From Pseudoduganella ginsengisoli (GTDB taxonomy: Bacteria; Pseudomonadota; Gammaproteobacteria; Burkholderiales; Burkholderiaceae_D), in NCBI RefSeq assembly GCF_009720865.1, contig NZ_WNLA01000004.1, forward strand, positions 310,001 to 374,000: DNA of 64,000 bases. Reading direction: 5' to 3'. This document shows positions 8,295 to 18,355 of the stretch, piece by piece; position 1 is the stretch's first letter; each line of letters opens with the position of its first letter. The notes below the pieces were generated by a model. It was not told the DNA's origin, ran no database searches, and saw only the letters and a list, made by a program, of their open reading frames with translations. Position numbers and translations under genes: made by a program.

Positions 8295-10880
8295 ATGCGG
8301 CAAGACAAACTCACAACGAAATTGCAAGAAGCCCTGGCGGACGCACAAAGCTTGGCCGTCGGTAACGACAATCCCTATATTGAGCCCCTGCACCTGCTGT
8401 CGGCCCTGATCAACCAGGACGATGGCGGCGCCCGTTCGCTGTTGCAGCGCGCGGGTGTCAACCTGGGCGGCTTGACCAACGGCATCAAGAGCGGCATGGA
8501 GCGCCTGCCCAAGGTCTCCGGCAACGGCGGCGACGTCCAAGCCAGCCGTGAATTCATCGGCGTGTTGAATCTGGCCGACAAGGAAGCGCAGAAGCGCGGC
8601 GACCAGTTCGTGTCCAGTGAAATGGTGTTGCTGGCGCTGACGGACGACAAGTCCGATGCGGGCCGCCTGGCCCGTGAAAATGGCCTGACCCGCAAATCGC
8701 TGGAAGCGGCGATCGACACCGTGCGCGGCGGCGGCAAAGTCGATTCGCAGGAAGCGGAAGGCCAGCGCGAAGCCCTGAAAAAATACACGCTGGACCTGAC
8801 GGAACGTGCGCGCCAGGGCAAGCTTGATCCTGTCATTGGCCGCGACGATGAAATCCGCCGCGCGATCCAGGTGTTGCAGCGCCGTACCAAGAACAATCCT
8901 GTGCTGATCGGCGAACCCGGCGTCGGCAAGACCGCCATCGTGGAAGGGCTGGCGCAGCGTATCGTCAACAATGAAGTGCCCGATTCACTGCGCGGCAAGC
9001 GCGTGCTGTCGCTGGACATGGCGGCCTTGCTGGCGGGCGCGAAATACCGTGGCGAATTCGAAGAGCGCCTGAAAGCCGTGCTGAAAGAACTGGCCATGGA
9101 TGAAGGGCAGACCATCGTGTTCATCGATGAGCTGCACATCATGGTGGGCGCCGGCAAAGCGGAAGGCGCAATGGATGCGGGCAATATGCTGAAGCCCGCG
9201 CTGGCGCGCGGCGAATTGCACTGCGTGGGCGCCACGACCTTGGACGAATACCGCAAATACATTGAAAAGGATGCCGCGCTGGAGCGCCGCTTCCAGAAAA
9301 TCCTCGTCGATGAACCGACCGTGGAAGCCACGATTGCCATCCTGCGCGGCCTGCAGGACAAATATGAGCTGCACCACAAGGTTGCCATTACCGATCCGGC
9401 CATCATCGCAGCGGCCGAACTGTCGCACCGCTACATTACGGACCGCTTCCTGCCGGACAAGGCGATTGACTTGATCGATGAAGCCGCGTCGAAGATCAAG
9501 ATCGAGATCGATTCGAAGCCGGAAGTCATGGACAAGCTGGAACGGCGCCTGATCCAGTTAAAGATCGAGAAGGAAGCCGTCAAGAAGGAAAAAGATGAGG
9601 CGTCGCGCCGCCGCCTGGACTTGATCGATGAAGAAATCGCCAAGCTGCAGCGCGAGTACAACGATTTCGAAGAAGTGCTGAAGGCGGAAAAAGCCAACGT
9701 GCAGGGCACCACGCACATCAAGGAAGAAATCGAACGCATCCGCCAGCAAATGGAAGAAGCGACGCGCGCATCGAACTGGCAGCGGGTATCGGAACTGCAG
9801 TACGGTAAATTGCCGGAGCTGGAAGCGCAATTGAAGCAGGCCGAATCCGCCGCGGGCGGGGCGCAGGCTGCCGATAAACCCAAGCTGCTGCGCACGCAAG
9901 TGGGTGCGGAAGAAATCGCGGAAGTCGTATCGCGTGCGACGGGGATTCCCGTGTCGCGCATGATGCAGGGCGAACGCGACAAGCTGCTGCACATTGAAGA
10001 AAAGCTGCACGAGCGCGTGGTGGGGCAGGATGAGGCCATCAATGCCGTAGCCGACGCGATCCGCCGTTCCCGTGCCGGCCTGGCGGACCCGAACCGTCCC
10101 TATGGTTCGTTCATGTTCCTGGGCCCGACGGGTGTCGGCAAGACGGAATTGACGAAGGCGCTGGCAGCGTTCCTGTTCGATACGGAAGATTCGCTGATCC
10201 GCCTCGACATGAGTGAATTCATGGAAAAGCATTCGGTGGCCCGCCTGATAGGCGCGCCGCCCGGCTATGTGGGTTACGACGAAGGCGGCTACCTGACGGA
10301 AGCCGTGCGCCGCAAGCCATACAGCGTGATCTTGCTGGACGAAGTGGAAAAAGCGCACCACGACGTGTTCAACGTGCTGCTGCAAGTGCTCGATGACGGC
10401 CGCATGACGGATGGCCAGGGCCGCACGGTGGACTTCAAGAATACCGTGATCATCATGACGTCGAACCTGGGTTCGCAAAAAATCCAGTCGATGGAAGACT
10501 CGGATCCGGCGCTGGTGAAATTGTCCGTGATGGCGGAAGTGCGTTCCCACTTCCGGCCGGAATTCATCAACCGCATCGATGAAATCGTCGTGTTCCACGG
10601 GCTGGACGACAAGAACATCGGCGCGATTGCGAAGATCCAGCTGAGGATCCTGGAACAGCGCCTGAACCGCATGGATATGGGCTTGAACGTGTCCGACGCG
10701 GCGCTGCAAAAGATCGCGGAGGCAGGCTACGATCCGGTGTACGGCGCGCGGCCGTTGAAGCGCGCAGTGCAGCAGGGGATAGAAAACCCGTTGTCGAAAC
10801 TGATCCTGGAAGGCCGCTTCGGCCCGAACGATACGATCCGTGTCGACGTCAAGGATGGCGAACTGGCGTTCAGCAAGTAA
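8295..10880 (+). CDS. clpB: ATP-dependent disaggregase ClpB (Hsp100)
   Basis: ClpB is a cytosolic hexameric AAA+ machine that, with DnaK, pulls proteins out of heat-induced aggregates. The 861-aa chain shows an N-domain (1-145), a first AAA+ module with Walker A GEPGVGKT near residue 208 and Walker B VFIDELH, a coiled-coil middle domain (about 400-520), and a second AAA+ module with Walker A GPTGVGKT near 610 and [11 protein letters not shown]. The C-terminal end [22 protein letters not shown] is typical. GGAG precedes the ATG by 10 nt. A sigma-32-like promoter lies just upstream, so heat induction is likely. Confidence 0.97.
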   Translation: MRQDKLTTKLQEALADAQSLAVGNDNPYIEPLHLLSALINQDDGGARSLLQRAGVNLGGLTNGIKSGMERLPKVSGNGGDVQASREFIGVLNLADKEAQKRGDQFVSSEMVLLALTDDKSDAGRLARENGLTRKSLEAAIDTVRGGGKVDSQEAEGQREALKKYTLDLTERARQGKLDPVIGRDDEIRRAIQVLQRRTKNNPVLIGEPGVGKTAIVEGLAQRIVNNEVPDSLRGKRVLSLDMAALLAGAKYRGEFEERLKAVLKELAMDEGQTIVFIDELHIMVGAGKAEGAMDAGNMLKPALARGELHCVGATTLDEYRKYIEKDAALERRFQKILVDEPTVEATIAILRGLQDKYELHHKVAITDPAIIAAAELSHRYITDRFLPDKAIDLIDEAASKIKIEIDSKPEVMDKLERRLIQLKIEKEAVKKEKDEASRRRLDLIDEEIAKLQREYNDFEEVLKAEKANVQGTTHIKEEIERIRQQMEEATRASNWQRVSELQYGKLPELEAQLKQAESAAGGAQAADKPKLLRTQVGAEEIAEVVSRATGIPVSRMMQGERDKLLHIEEKLHERVVGQDEAINAVADAIRRSRAGLADPNRPYGSFMFLGPTGVGKTELTKALAAFLFDTEDSLIRLDMSEFMEKHSVARLIGAPPGYVGYDEGGYLTEAVRRKPYSVILLDEVEKAHHDVFNVLLQVLDDGRMTDGQGRTVDFKNTVIIMTSNLGSQKIQSMEDSDPALVKLSVMAEVRSHFRPEFINRIDEIVVFHGLDDKNIGAIAKIQLRILEQRLNRMDMGLNVSDAALQKIAEAGYDPVYGARPLKRAVQQGIENPLSKLILEGRFGPNDTIRVDVKDGELAFSK

Positions 10881-10894
10881 GCCTTGTGCGGCAA

Positions 10895-10917
10895 GGTGGC
10901 CTGGAATCCAGGCCACC
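10895..10917. terminator. Hairpin between convergent genes clpB and the 126-aa ORF
   Basis: Perfect 10-bp stem GGTGGCCTGG / CCAGGCCACC with an AAT loop lies between the converging clpB and minus-strand gene. There is no clear T tract on either strand, so it may be a weak bidirectional terminator or a transcript-end stabiliser. Confidence 0.6.
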
Positions 10918-10919
10918 CA

Positions 10920-11300
10920 TCAAGCCGCCTTCCTGCGTCCATCCCGCTCGGCAAAATCCTCCACTTCATAGCGCGCCAAAAAGCCTGACGCTTCCATGCC
11001 CGCGATGGCCACGGCCTTGCCGCCCGCCGCCACGCCTTCAATCGCCCGTTTTACGTATGCGCCCAGCGATTGCCTGGTTGTGCACTTTTGCCGCATCGGA
11101 TAGCGGCCCGTGACCGTATAGCCATCCAGGTATTCGATTTCAAAGTCGCACTCGGCGCTGGGCTGCATGGCCGTGGCCCAGTTCTTCAGCAGCTTGTCCG
11201 CCGCCACGAAGGAACCCAAAACCGCCATTGTGCAGCTGCGCTGCTGGCGGATGCGGATTTTAGCGACACCGACTTTTTCTTCCACGTACTTGCTTCGCAT
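10920..11300 (-). CDS. Hypothetical protein, 126 aa
   Basis: The start at 11300 is chosen because AGGAGA lies 5 nt upstream and the protein MRSKYVEEKVGVAKIRI is compact; the longer frame would run antisense into the neighbouring dehydrogenase gene. The product is small, soluble and mixed alpha/beta, with DFEIEYLDGYTVTGRYPMRQ in the middle and a charged C-terminus DGRRKAA. No signal peptide or recognisable motif is seen. It lies 31 bp after the stop of the aldehyde-dehydrogenase-like gene on the same strand and may be co-transcribed with it. Confidence 0.65.
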   Translation of the reverse strand: MRSKYVEEKVGVAKIRIRQQRSCTMAVLGSFVAADKLLKNWATAMQPSAECDFEIEYLDGYTVTGRYPMRQKCTTRQSLGAYVKRAIEGVAAGGKAVAIAGMEASGFLARYEVEDFAERDGRRKAA

Positions 11301-11331
11301 ACTGTTCTCCTGCAGAGATAGCTGGGTAGCA

Positions 11332-12744
11332 CTAGTGCCGCATTTCCCCGTCAACCGCGCGCAACAAGTGCAGCGGGTTGTCATCCTGCAGCGCGGCGGG
11401 GAGCAGGATGGGAGGCGCGTCCTGATACACCACGGGACGCAGGAACCGTTCAATGGCAAAGCTGGCGCCAGCCACATGCCAGGCTGGCGGCGCCACGGTA
11501 CTGTTGATGCCGATTTGCCCGGCAATGCGCTGCAGCCGGGACAGCAATTTAGTGGCCAGCGCCAGATCGTCAAAGCCGTCGCCGGCCGTCATGTGGATCA
11601 CGGCGGCGTGCTGGCGTCCCAGCCGTGCGGCGGCGTCCAGCATGGCTTGGCCGCTGCTGCAGCGCACCAGCAGTCCGGCAGGGCTGCGGCAGGCATCGTC
11701 CAGCAGCGGCGGCGCGGGCAGGTGGGTGTCATCCGTTTCAGCAAACATGGGTCTTGCCAGCCCCCGCGCGCCGGGCTGCGCTCCTTCGGCCAGCAGCGTG
11801 ACGCGTGGCGCCGACAGCAGCCAGTCGGTCCGCTGCGCATGGCCATGCGTCCCCTCCGGCATGACCACTGGCGCCAGCGCATTGACGGCGTCGATGATGG
11901 TTTCACGTAAATCCACGTAGCCATCGCCACCGAGCGCAAACACCAGCGCGGGCCGGTGCGCGGCCGGTGCGGCGGCAAACTGGCGCACCAGCCGTTGGCC
12001 CAGATGTTCCGCCTGCGCATTCAAGGCGCCCGGCAAAATAAAGACAGGATTGCACGCACCAGGTTCGGACAGCACGGGGATAGGCTCCGCACGGTCCAGG
12101 CTGCGCCGCATCAGGCGTAGCGCATCGCTGCGGTTGCCGGCGGCTGCCGCGCGCACGTCAGGGTGCGCCACCAGCGCGTCTACGCTGCCCGGCAATTCCG
12201 GCGTCAGCGCATACACGCCGTCAGGCAAACCTGCCTCGCGCACGGCGCGCAGCACGGCCTGCCCGGCCAGCGCATGGCACATCGGGTGGGTATGGCGGGC
12301 ATGCACGATGACGGGGCAGCCTGCCGCCAGCGCTGCCAGCGCATCGGGACCGATGGCGCCATGGACGGGCGTGGCGCCGCCGCCCAGGATCGCCGTGGGA
12401 CCCAACGGCACATGCTGCGCGCACAGGCGCAGCGGCGTGGTTTCAATCGCAGCATGTTGCCAGTGGTGGCGCTGCAACACCGTGCACAGCGCATCGATTT
12501 GCTGGCGGATCGCGGCCCGCTCCAGCATGACAGTCCCGCTATCGGTGCCCAGTTCGCGCCGCGCGGCTTCCTGCAGCGCGTCCGCCTGCGCATCGAGTTC
12601 GGCGGCGATCGCCTGCAACAGACGGCAGCGCGTGGCGGCATTGCTGAGCCCATAGGGGCCGGCGGCGCTGTCGGCACGGCGCACCACCGCATCAAGCCGG
12701 GTCCAGGCTTCAGCATGGTCGGTGGATGGCACGGATGGAATCAC
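11332..12744 (-). CDS. Aldehyde-dehydrogenase-fold protein resembling 2,5-dioxovalerate dehydrogenase; catalytic Cys missing
   Basis: Resembles alpha-ketoglutarate semialdehyde dehydrogenases: ALMR-like ALRLMRRSLDRAEPIPVL leading into EPGACNPVFILPGAL, and the C-terminal FAIERFLRPVVYQD...LLPAALQDDNP. I chose the GTG at 12744 because GGAGG sits 5 nt upstream; an ATG at 12768 has no ribosome site. The product is then 470 aa, about 50 residues shorter than the family. Where the family has the nucleophile in QFCTNPG, this protein reads QFAAAPAAH (about residue 257), so the catalytic Cys is gone, and the usual His/Gly-rich segment before the C-terminal block is shortened. It is probably a pseudoenzyme or a decaying gene, though the frame is intact. 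Confidence 0.75.
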   Translation of the reverse strand: MIPSVPSTDHAEAWTRLDAVVRRADSAAGPYGLSNAATRCRLLQAIAAELDAQADALQEAARRELGTDSGTVMLERAAIRQQIDALCTVLQRHHWQHAAIETTPLRLCAQHVPLGPTAILGGGATPVHGAIGPDALAALAAGCPVIVHARHTHPMCHALAGQAVLRAVREAGLPDGVYALTPELPGSVDALVAHPDVRAAAAGNRSDALRLMRRSLDRAEPIPVLSEPGACNPVFILPGALNAQAEHLGQRLVRQFAAAPAAHRPALVFALGGDGYVDLRETIIDAVNALAPVVMPEGTHGHAQRTDWLLSAPRVTLLAEGAQPGARGLARPMFAETDDTHLPAPPLLDDACRSPAGLLVRCSSGQAMLDAAARLGRQHAAVIHMTAGDGFDDLALATKLLSRLQRIAGQIGINSTVAPPAWHVAGASFAIERFLRPVVYQDAPPILLPAALQDDNPLHLLRAVDGEMRH

Positions 12745-12860
12745 AGCAGCCTCCGGGGTGGGAACCATGCCATATTAAGAACTAATTGCTGCACCCGCGC
12801 ATAAATTCTTGTAAATTGGTGTTAAGCAAACCCTTTGCCATTACTACATGTTTTAACGAC

Positions 12861-15707
12861 ATGCTTGCCCCCGATACCATCTTTCTGTTTGGTCCGTTCC
12901 GGCTGGTGCCCGCCGAGCGTGCACTGTATGGCAGCGGCGGCGCCGTCCGGCTGCATGGACGGGCGTTTGACTTGCTGCTGGCGCTGGTGGAGCGGGCCGG
13001 GGAAGTGATTGCCAAGGATGAACTGCTGGCCCGCGTGTGGCCGCAAACCTTTGTGGAAGAGGGCAATTTGCGGGTGCACGTGGCGGCATTGCGCAAGGTG
13101 TTACAGGACGACAGCGGCCATCCGTATGTCGATAACGTCGTCGGGCGGGGCTACAGTTTTGTTGCGCCGGTGCGCCGCGTTGCCGCGGCGCCGGAAACCA
13201 CGGCGGCGTCCGCCCTGATACCGGCCAATGTGCCATTGCTGCAGCAGCCGCGCCTGTTCGGACGGCGCGATACGGTGCAGCGCATCGAAGACATGCTGTC
13301 CGAAGGACGGCTGGTGACCGTGGCCGGGCCGGGCGGCATGGGCAAGACATCGGTGGCGCTGTCCGTGGCCGCGCGCAGCGCCGCGCTGGGCGAACGCGTG
13401 CATATGCTGGACATGGCGCCGCTGGCTGACGCCGCCCAGCTGGGCGGTGCGCTGGCCATGGTGCTGGGCGTGCCCGCGCTGGCGCAAGATCCGGTCCCCG
13501 GCTTGCTGGCGCATTTGCGCGGCATGCAGGCGTTGCTGGTGTTCGACAATTGCGAACACGTGATCGACGCCGCCGCTGCGCTGGCGGAGCGCCTGCTGCA
13601 CGAAACCAATGGCATCCGCATCCTGGCAACCAGCCGTGAACCCTTGCGCGCGGAAGGCGAATGCGTGCACCGCTTGCCGCCGCTGGCGCTGCCGGAATGC
13701 GTGGAAGACAGCGGCGATGCTTTCGCGGCGCTGGCGGCCAGCCCCGCCGTGCAATTGTTTGCCGAACGCGCCGCCAGCGGCATGGATGGGTTCAAACTCA
13801 CGATGGACAATGCCGCCTGCGTGGCCGACATTTGCCGCCGCCTCGACGGCATTCCGCTGGCGATTGAACTGGCGGCGGGGCGGGCGGAATTTTTCGGCGT
13901 GCAGGGCCTGGCGGCGCGGCTGGAAGATTGCTTTGCCGTGTTGACGCGGGGCCGCCGCACCGCACTGCCGCGCCACCAGACCTTGCGCGCTACGCTGGAC
14001 TGGAGCTACGACATGCTGCCGCCGCTGGAACAGGCGATCTTGCGGCGCTTTGCCGTGTTCCGTGCGCCATTCGGCTTGGATTGCGCCATCGATGTCGTAT
14101 GTTGCGGCCAGGTGGACCGTGACTTCGTCGTTGACAGCATTGCCAACCTGGCGGCCAAGTCGCTGCTCAGCGTGGACAGCAGCGGCAGTGAAACACAATA
14201 CCGCCTGCTGGGCACGACGCGCGCCTATGCGCTCGATAAATTGCGCGCCAGCGGCGAACTGGAACGGGTATCGGGCCGCTATGTGCAGCGCTGCTGCACG
14301 TTGATGGAGCAGGCGCAAAACCTGTTCGACGACATGCCGCTGGCAAAATGGCTGGACCGCTTTGGCGGCAGCATTGGCCACGTGCGGGCAGCGCTGGATT
14401 GGGCGCTTGATGCAGCCAATGAAACTGCGGGCGATGCGCTGGACGACGATGGCGGCAACCGCTTTGCAGCGGGTCTGCGGCTGTGCGCGGCGTCCGCCAC
14501 GCTGTGGTACCAGCTGTCGCTGATGGATGAATACCGGCGCCGCCTGGAACAGGCGATGCGGCGCGTGGAGGGCGGCGCGCTGCGCATCGATGCGGGCACG
14601 GAAATGCGGCTGCAGCTGGCGATGGGACACGCACTGGTGCATGTGGGCGGGCAAGCCGACAGCGCCCGCCGCGCCGAGGCGTTTGCGCGCGCGCTGGCGC
14701 TGGCGGAGCGGCTCGATGACGGCGTGGCCCGCATGGCCGCGCTGTGGGGATGCTATACGGATGCGATCTTCGGCGGCGACTATCAGGCGGCGCTGGGTTT
14801 TGCCGAGCGCTATGGCGCGGCGGCGGTGCATGGCGGCGAACTGGCGCAAGTAGGGCACGCGCGCATGCTGGCGCGCAGCATGCATTATCTCGGGCACCAG
14901 CAGCGCGCCCGCGCCCACGTCGACTTTGTGGCGCGCCACCCATTGAGCCACCGGCGCCATGCATTGCACCGGGGCTTCCAGTTCGACCAGCATATATCAA
15001 CGCTGGCGATCCAGGGCCGCGTGCTGTGGCTGCAGGGCTATCCGGAACAGGCCGCGCAAGTGGCGCAGCAATGCGTGGACGATGCGCTGCGCGTGGGGCA
15101 TGGCATTTCACTGTGCTTTGCGCTGCTGCTGGGCTGCACGGTGGCGGCATGGTCCGGCCACGATGCCGATGCGGCCCGCTATACGGAAATGATGCTGGAC
15201 CATTCGCAGCGCTGTTCGCTGCCGCACTGGCATTTCTGGGGCGAGGGATTCGCGCTGGCCCAGCGCTTGCAGCAGGACGGCGACGACGCGGCCGATCCTG
15301 CCGTGCTGGCGCTGCAGCAAAGCCCTTATTGCGGCGATATGCAAGTCGATGTGATGGCGACCCTGCATCTGCGCCTGCTGAGCGCACGCGCCATTGCGCG
15401 CGCCGATGCCGGCCAGGCTGGCTGGAGCTGTGCGGAAGTGCTGCGCAGCTGGGGCGAATCGATGATGCGGGGCGGATCGCCGGAGCAGGCGGGCCAGCTG
15501 TTCCAGCGCGCGCTGGACGTTGCCCGCGAACAGGGCGCGGGCGCCTGGGAATTACGCGCCGCTACCAGCCTCGCGCGCCTGCGCCAGTCGCAGGGCCGGG
15601 CCAGGGAAGCGCTGGCGCCGTTGCAGGCGGCCTACGGCCGCTTTACGGAAGGATTCGGCACGCGCGACTTGCTGCTGGCGCGCGCGCTGCTTGACGAGCT
15701 GGCGTAG
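12861..15707 (+). CDS. Winged-helix regulator with STAND-type ATPase and TPR-like C-terminus
   Basis: The N-terminal 100 residues form an OmpR/CadC-type DNA-binding domain (FGPFRLVPAERALY, VRLHGRAFDLLLALVERAGEVIAKDELLARVWP, VVGRGYSFVAPV). Next comes a NB-ARC/STAND-like ATPase with Walker A AGPGGMGKTSVAL (about residue 155), Walker B LLVFDNCEHV and ILATSREPLR, then about 450 residues of helical repeats of TPR type. Such regulators use nucleotide exchange and ligand binding to the repeats to switch transcription. The ATG at 12861 gives the family N-terminus; the TTG at 12786 would add 25 unlikely residues. It is transcribed away from the defective dehydrogenase gene, a possible target. Confidence 0.88.
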   Translation: MLAPDTIFLFGPFRLVPAERALYGSGGAVRLHGRAFDLLLALVERAGEVIAKDELLARVWPQTFVEEGNLRVHVAALRKVLQDDSGHPYVDNVVGRGYSFVAPVRRVAAAPETTAASALIPANVPLLQQPRLFGRRDTVQRIEDMLSEGRLVTVAGPGGMGKTSVALSVAARSAALGERVHMLDMAPLADAAQLGGALAMVLGVPALAQDPVPGLLAHLRGMQALLVFDNCEHVIDAAAALAERLLHETNGIRILATSREPLRAEGECVHRLPPLALPECVEDSGDAFAALAASPAVQLFAERAASGMDGFKLTMDNAACVADICRRLDGIPLAIELAAGRAEFFGVQGLAARLEDCFAVLTRGRRTALPRHQTLRATLDWSYDMLPPLEQAILRRFAVFRAPFGLDCAIDVVCCGQVDRDFVVDSIANLAAKSLLSVDSSGSETQYRLLGTTRAYALDKLRASGELERVSGRYVQRCCTLMEQAQNLFDDMPLAKWLDRFGGSIGHVRAALDWALDAANETAGDALDDDGGNRFAAGLRLCAASATLWYQLSLMDEYRRRLEQAMRRVEGGALRIDAGTEMRLQLAMGHALVHVGGQADSARRAEAFARALALAERLDDGVARMAALWGCYTDAIFGGDYQAALGFAERYGAAAVHGGELAQVGHARMLARSMHYLGHQQRARAHVDFVARHPLSHRRHALHRGFQFDQHISTLAIQGRVLWLQGYPEQAAQVAQQCVDDALRVGHGISLCFALLLGCTVAAWSGHDADAARYTEMMLDHSQRCSLPHWHFWGEGFALAQRLQQDGDDAADPAVLALQQSPYCGDMQVDVMATLHLRLLSARAIARADAGQAGWSCAEVLRSWGESMMRGGSPEQAGQLFQRALDVAREQGAGAWELRAATSLARLRQSQGRAREALAPLQAAYGRFTEGFGTRDLLLARALLDELA

Positions 15708-15710
15708 CAC

Positions 15711-16505
15711 TTACACGCCGTCGGCAAAGAATGCGGATGGCGTGGTGCCGAAGGTTTTACGGAACATGGCGGAAAACGCGGACTGGCTGGCGTAGCCCAA
15801 TTGCTCGGCCACTTGCGCCAGCGGCACGCCGCGCGCAATCATGGGTGCAGCATGGGCCAGCCGGACTTGCTGGCGCCACTGTCCAAACGTCATGCCCAGT
15901 TCTTTTTCAAACAGGCGCGCCAACGTGCGTTCCGATGCGCCCACGTGGCTGGCCCACGTTTCCAGTGTATGCGGCATGCCTGGATCGGCCATCAGCGCGG
16001 CGCACAGGCTGGCCAGGCGCTTGTCTTCCGGCAGCGGCACGCGCATGGGCCGCGTCAGCAGGCGCGGCACTTCATCGAGGATCAATTCGCACAGCAATGT
16101 CGCGCGGCTGCCATGGTCGGTCTGGTCCAGCTGTTCCAGCGCCATCAGCATTTCCCGCATCAGTGGCGACACGGCCAGCACGCGGCATTCATTGCCGGGG
16201 AAGGGCGAGCGCGTGGCCAGCACGAACAGGGGACGCAAGTGCGCCGGTTCCAGGATATCGACGGCATGCATGACGCCGGGGGGAATCCAGATGGCGCGCT
16301 GCGGCGGCACGACCCAGCTGCTGTTATTGGCTGTCACGCGCACCACGCCCTCCAAGGTGAAGGTCACCTGGCCCCACGCATGGGCATGGGGCTGCATCTG
16401 GTGGGTGACGTCCAGGTTGCGGGCGCGCACGGTCACGGGCCGGGCATCGCTTGGATCTGCAAGCGGGCAATCGAGCCCGGTATGGGTGACGACAGGAACA
16501 GGCAT
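15711..16505 (-). CDS. AraC-family transcriptional regulator with cupin sensor domain
   Basis: 264 aa. The N-terminal half is a cupin-type sensor (HQMQPHAHAWGQVTFTLEGVVRV, QRAIWIPPGVMHAV). The C-terminal 100 residues hold the two helix-turn-helices of the AraC/XylS family, including HVGASERTLARLFEKELGMTFGQWRQQVRL and QLGYASQSAFSAMFRKTFGTTPSAFF. It is divergent from an MFS transporter gene (16604-17827) across about 100 bp, the usual layout for a regulator of its neighbour. Its stop is 3 bp from the stop of the converging STAND regulator gene. Confidence 0.93.
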   Translation of the reverse strand: MPVPVVTHTGLDCPLADPSDARPVTVRARNLDVTHQMQPHAHAWGQVTFTLEGVVRVTANNSSWVVPPQRAIWIPPGVMHAVDILEPAHLRPLFVLATRSPFPGNECRVLAVSPLMREMLMALEQLDQTDHGSRATLLCELILDEVPRLLTRPMRVPLPEDKRLASLCAALMADPGMPHTLETWASHVGASERTLARLFEKELGMTFGQWRQQVRLAHAAPMIARGVPLAQVAEQLGYASQSAFSAMFRKTFGTTPSAFFADGV

Positions 16506-16603
16506 GGTTGGCGGTTTTGCGATAAAAGATGTCTTTCTATCTTAATTCAGACGCGGCAAATTTGCATACACTGCACTTCAGTTCATTCAACTGGAGTCTT
16601 TTG

Positions 16604-17827
16604 ATGGCATCCCCTGACAACGCTACCTTGCGTTCCGATGCCCGTGTCATTGGCCTGGTCGGCCTCGCGCACGGCATTTCGCACTTTTACCACGTGATCC
16701 TGGCCGCGCTGTTCCCGTGGCTGATTCCGCAATTTAACCTGACCCACGTGGAAGTGGGGCTGCTGATGACGGTGTTCTTCATCGTATCCGGCATCGGCCA
16801 GGCGCTGGCCGGCTTTGTCGTTGACCGCTTCGGCGCGCGCGCCGTGCTGTTTTCCGGCGTCGGCTTGCTGGGTGTGTCGGCGCTGGTGCTGTCCGGCGCC
16901 CAGCATTATCCGGTGCTGATTGCCGGCGCCATGCTTGCCGGCCTGGGCAACAGCGTATTCCACCCGGCTGACTATACGCTGCTGAATCAGCGCGTATCGC
17001 AGGCGCGCATGGCGCACGCGTTTTCCGTGCACGGCATCAGCGGCAACATCGGCTGGGCCCTGTCGCCGCTGTTCATGACGGCCGTCACCACGATGACAGA
17101 CTGGCGCACGGCGCTGCTGTGGGCCGCCGCGCTGCCGTTCACGGTGCTGGCCATCCTGGTCTTGAACCGCCATGCGCTGCGCCCGAATCCCATCGTGCGC
17201 CACGCCCATGCGAAGAGCGGCGGCTCGCTGGACTTCCTGCGCTTGAAATCGGTGTGGATGTGCTTTGCGTTCTTCTTCGTGACGGCGCTGGCGCTGGGCG
17301 GCATCCAGAGTTTCGCGTCGCCGGCGCTGGTGTCGCTGTATGGCATGTCGCTGGCCATGGCGACGTCCAGCTACACGGCCTATATGGGCGCGTCGGCAGT
17401 GGGCATGGTGCTGGGCGGCTTCCTGGCAGCAGGGCGCAAAGACCATGATAAAACCATCGCGTTTGCCTTCACCCTGGCGGCGCTGCTGGCGGTGGTGCTG
17501 GCGTCCGGCGCCGTACCGGCGTGGCTGGCCTTCGTGCTGATGGGCGCCATCGGCTTTGCCGCCGGGATCGCCGGTCCGTCGCGCGACTTGATGATCAAGG
17601 CCGCGGCGCCGGCCAACGCCACGGGCCGCGTATTTGGTGTCGTGTATTCGGGGCTGGACAGCGGCTTGTCCATGGCGCCGCTGCTGTTTGGCGCGCTGAT
17701 GGACGCGGGCCGGCCGGGCTGGCTGTTTATCGGCATCGGCATCTTCCAGGCCATGGCGATTGCCACGGCAGTCGGCGTAGGGGGCAATACCCGCGCAGTG
17801 CGCCTGCAAAACGCTTCCGCACAATAA
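16604..17827 (+). CDS. MFS transporter, Fsr/YfcJ-like exporter
   Basis: 407 aa with about 12 hydrophobic segments of the major facilitator type; the loop GFVVDRFGARAVLFSG after helix 2 is the MFS signature. The opening GLAHGISHFYHVILAALFPWL resembles fosmidomycin-resistance-type transporters. The ATG at 16604 has CTGGAG upstream and fits the usual N-terminus; the ATG at 16529 would add 25 residues overlapping the promoter region. The substrate is unknown. The divergent AraC gene suggests that it is induced by a small molecule sensed by that regulator. Confidence 0.88.
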   Translation: MASPDNATLRSDARVIGLVGLAHGISHFYHVILAALFPWLIPQFNLTHVEVGLLMTVFFIVSGIGQALAGFVVDRFGARAVLFSGVGLLGVSALVLSGAQHYPVLIAGAMLAGLGNSVFHPADYTLLNQRVSQARMAHAFSVHGISGNIGWALSPLFMTAVTTMTDWRTALLWAAALPFTVLAILVLNRHALRPNPIVRHAHAKSGGSLDFLRLKSVWMCFAFFFVTALALGGIQSFASPALVSLYGMSLAMATSSYTAYMGASAVGMVLGGFLAAGRKDHDKTIAFAFTLAALLAVVLASGAVPAWLAFVLMGAIGFAAGIAGPSRDLMIKAAAPANATGRVFGVVYSGLDSGLSMAPLLFGALMDAGRPGWLFIGIGIFQAMAIATAVGVGGNTRAVRLQNASAQ

Positions 17828-17830
17828 AAA

Positions 17831-17888
17831 GCCGCACCTGCGAGGGTGCGGCCGATGCGCTCGCACTGCCCTTCCGGAGGGGCAGTGC
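17831..17888. terminator. Two tandem hairpins after the MFS gene
   Basis: First stem GCCGCACC / GGTGCGGC (17831-17852) and second stem GCACTGCCC / GGGCAGTGC (17863-17888). On the plus strand neither is followed by a T run, while on the minus strand the first would be followed by TTTTTATTG. They most likely end or stabilise the MFS transcript; the U tract on the opposite strand is odd because no minus-strand gene lies near. Confidence 0.5.
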
Positions 17889-18355
17889 AGCGTGCCAGGT
17901 GCGTTTCTGGTGGCTGGATATCCGCATTGGAACTATTGCTTCCGCTGGCGTCGACATCATCCGGTCCCGGATCCGTGCTGCTGGCTGCTCCGATATGTTT
18001 TGTTCTTGGTGACTTCAGAATAGCAGAGGTTGCCAGAATGTCCCATTGTATTTTCCTACGATAACTATCGTTTCTATTTATTAATGATAGTTTCCATAAG
18101 AGAATCCCTCGCTGTTTTTCATGTGACGGAATCCTTGTTTCATATCGCGGAAACCCATGCGGCTCTGCCGCATGCGCTTGCTCTCACGGGAAGAAATTAC
18201 GTTCCGAATCATGAAATCAGTGTGGTAAACCATTGTTTTAGTGTGACATATTGTTACTCATTTGTCTTATATAAGAGTATTGCTGCGGTGAACAACAGCG
18301 CCTACTATGTCTTTAACACACTTCACTTTGTATCAGACTCAGACAGGAGAACGCC
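17889..18355 (+). promoter_or_regulatory. Long AT-richer leader region of aceA
   Basis: About 470 bp without a convincing gene. GC falls clearly below that of the neighbours from 18000 onward. A short inverted repeat AACTATC...GATAGTT lies around 18062-18092. A possible promoter has GTGACA near 18243 and TATATA/TATAAG near 18268-18275. A 132-codon frame (18030-18428) spans part of it but runs into aceA in another frame and has no family features. The length suggests regulatory sites for the glyoxylate shunt gene. Confidence 0.4.

Noticed and set aside
13101..14993. 630-codon minus-strand frame opposite the STAND regulator
   Set aside because: His/Gln/Arg-rich shadow; the plus strand has Walker motifs and a winged-helix domain.
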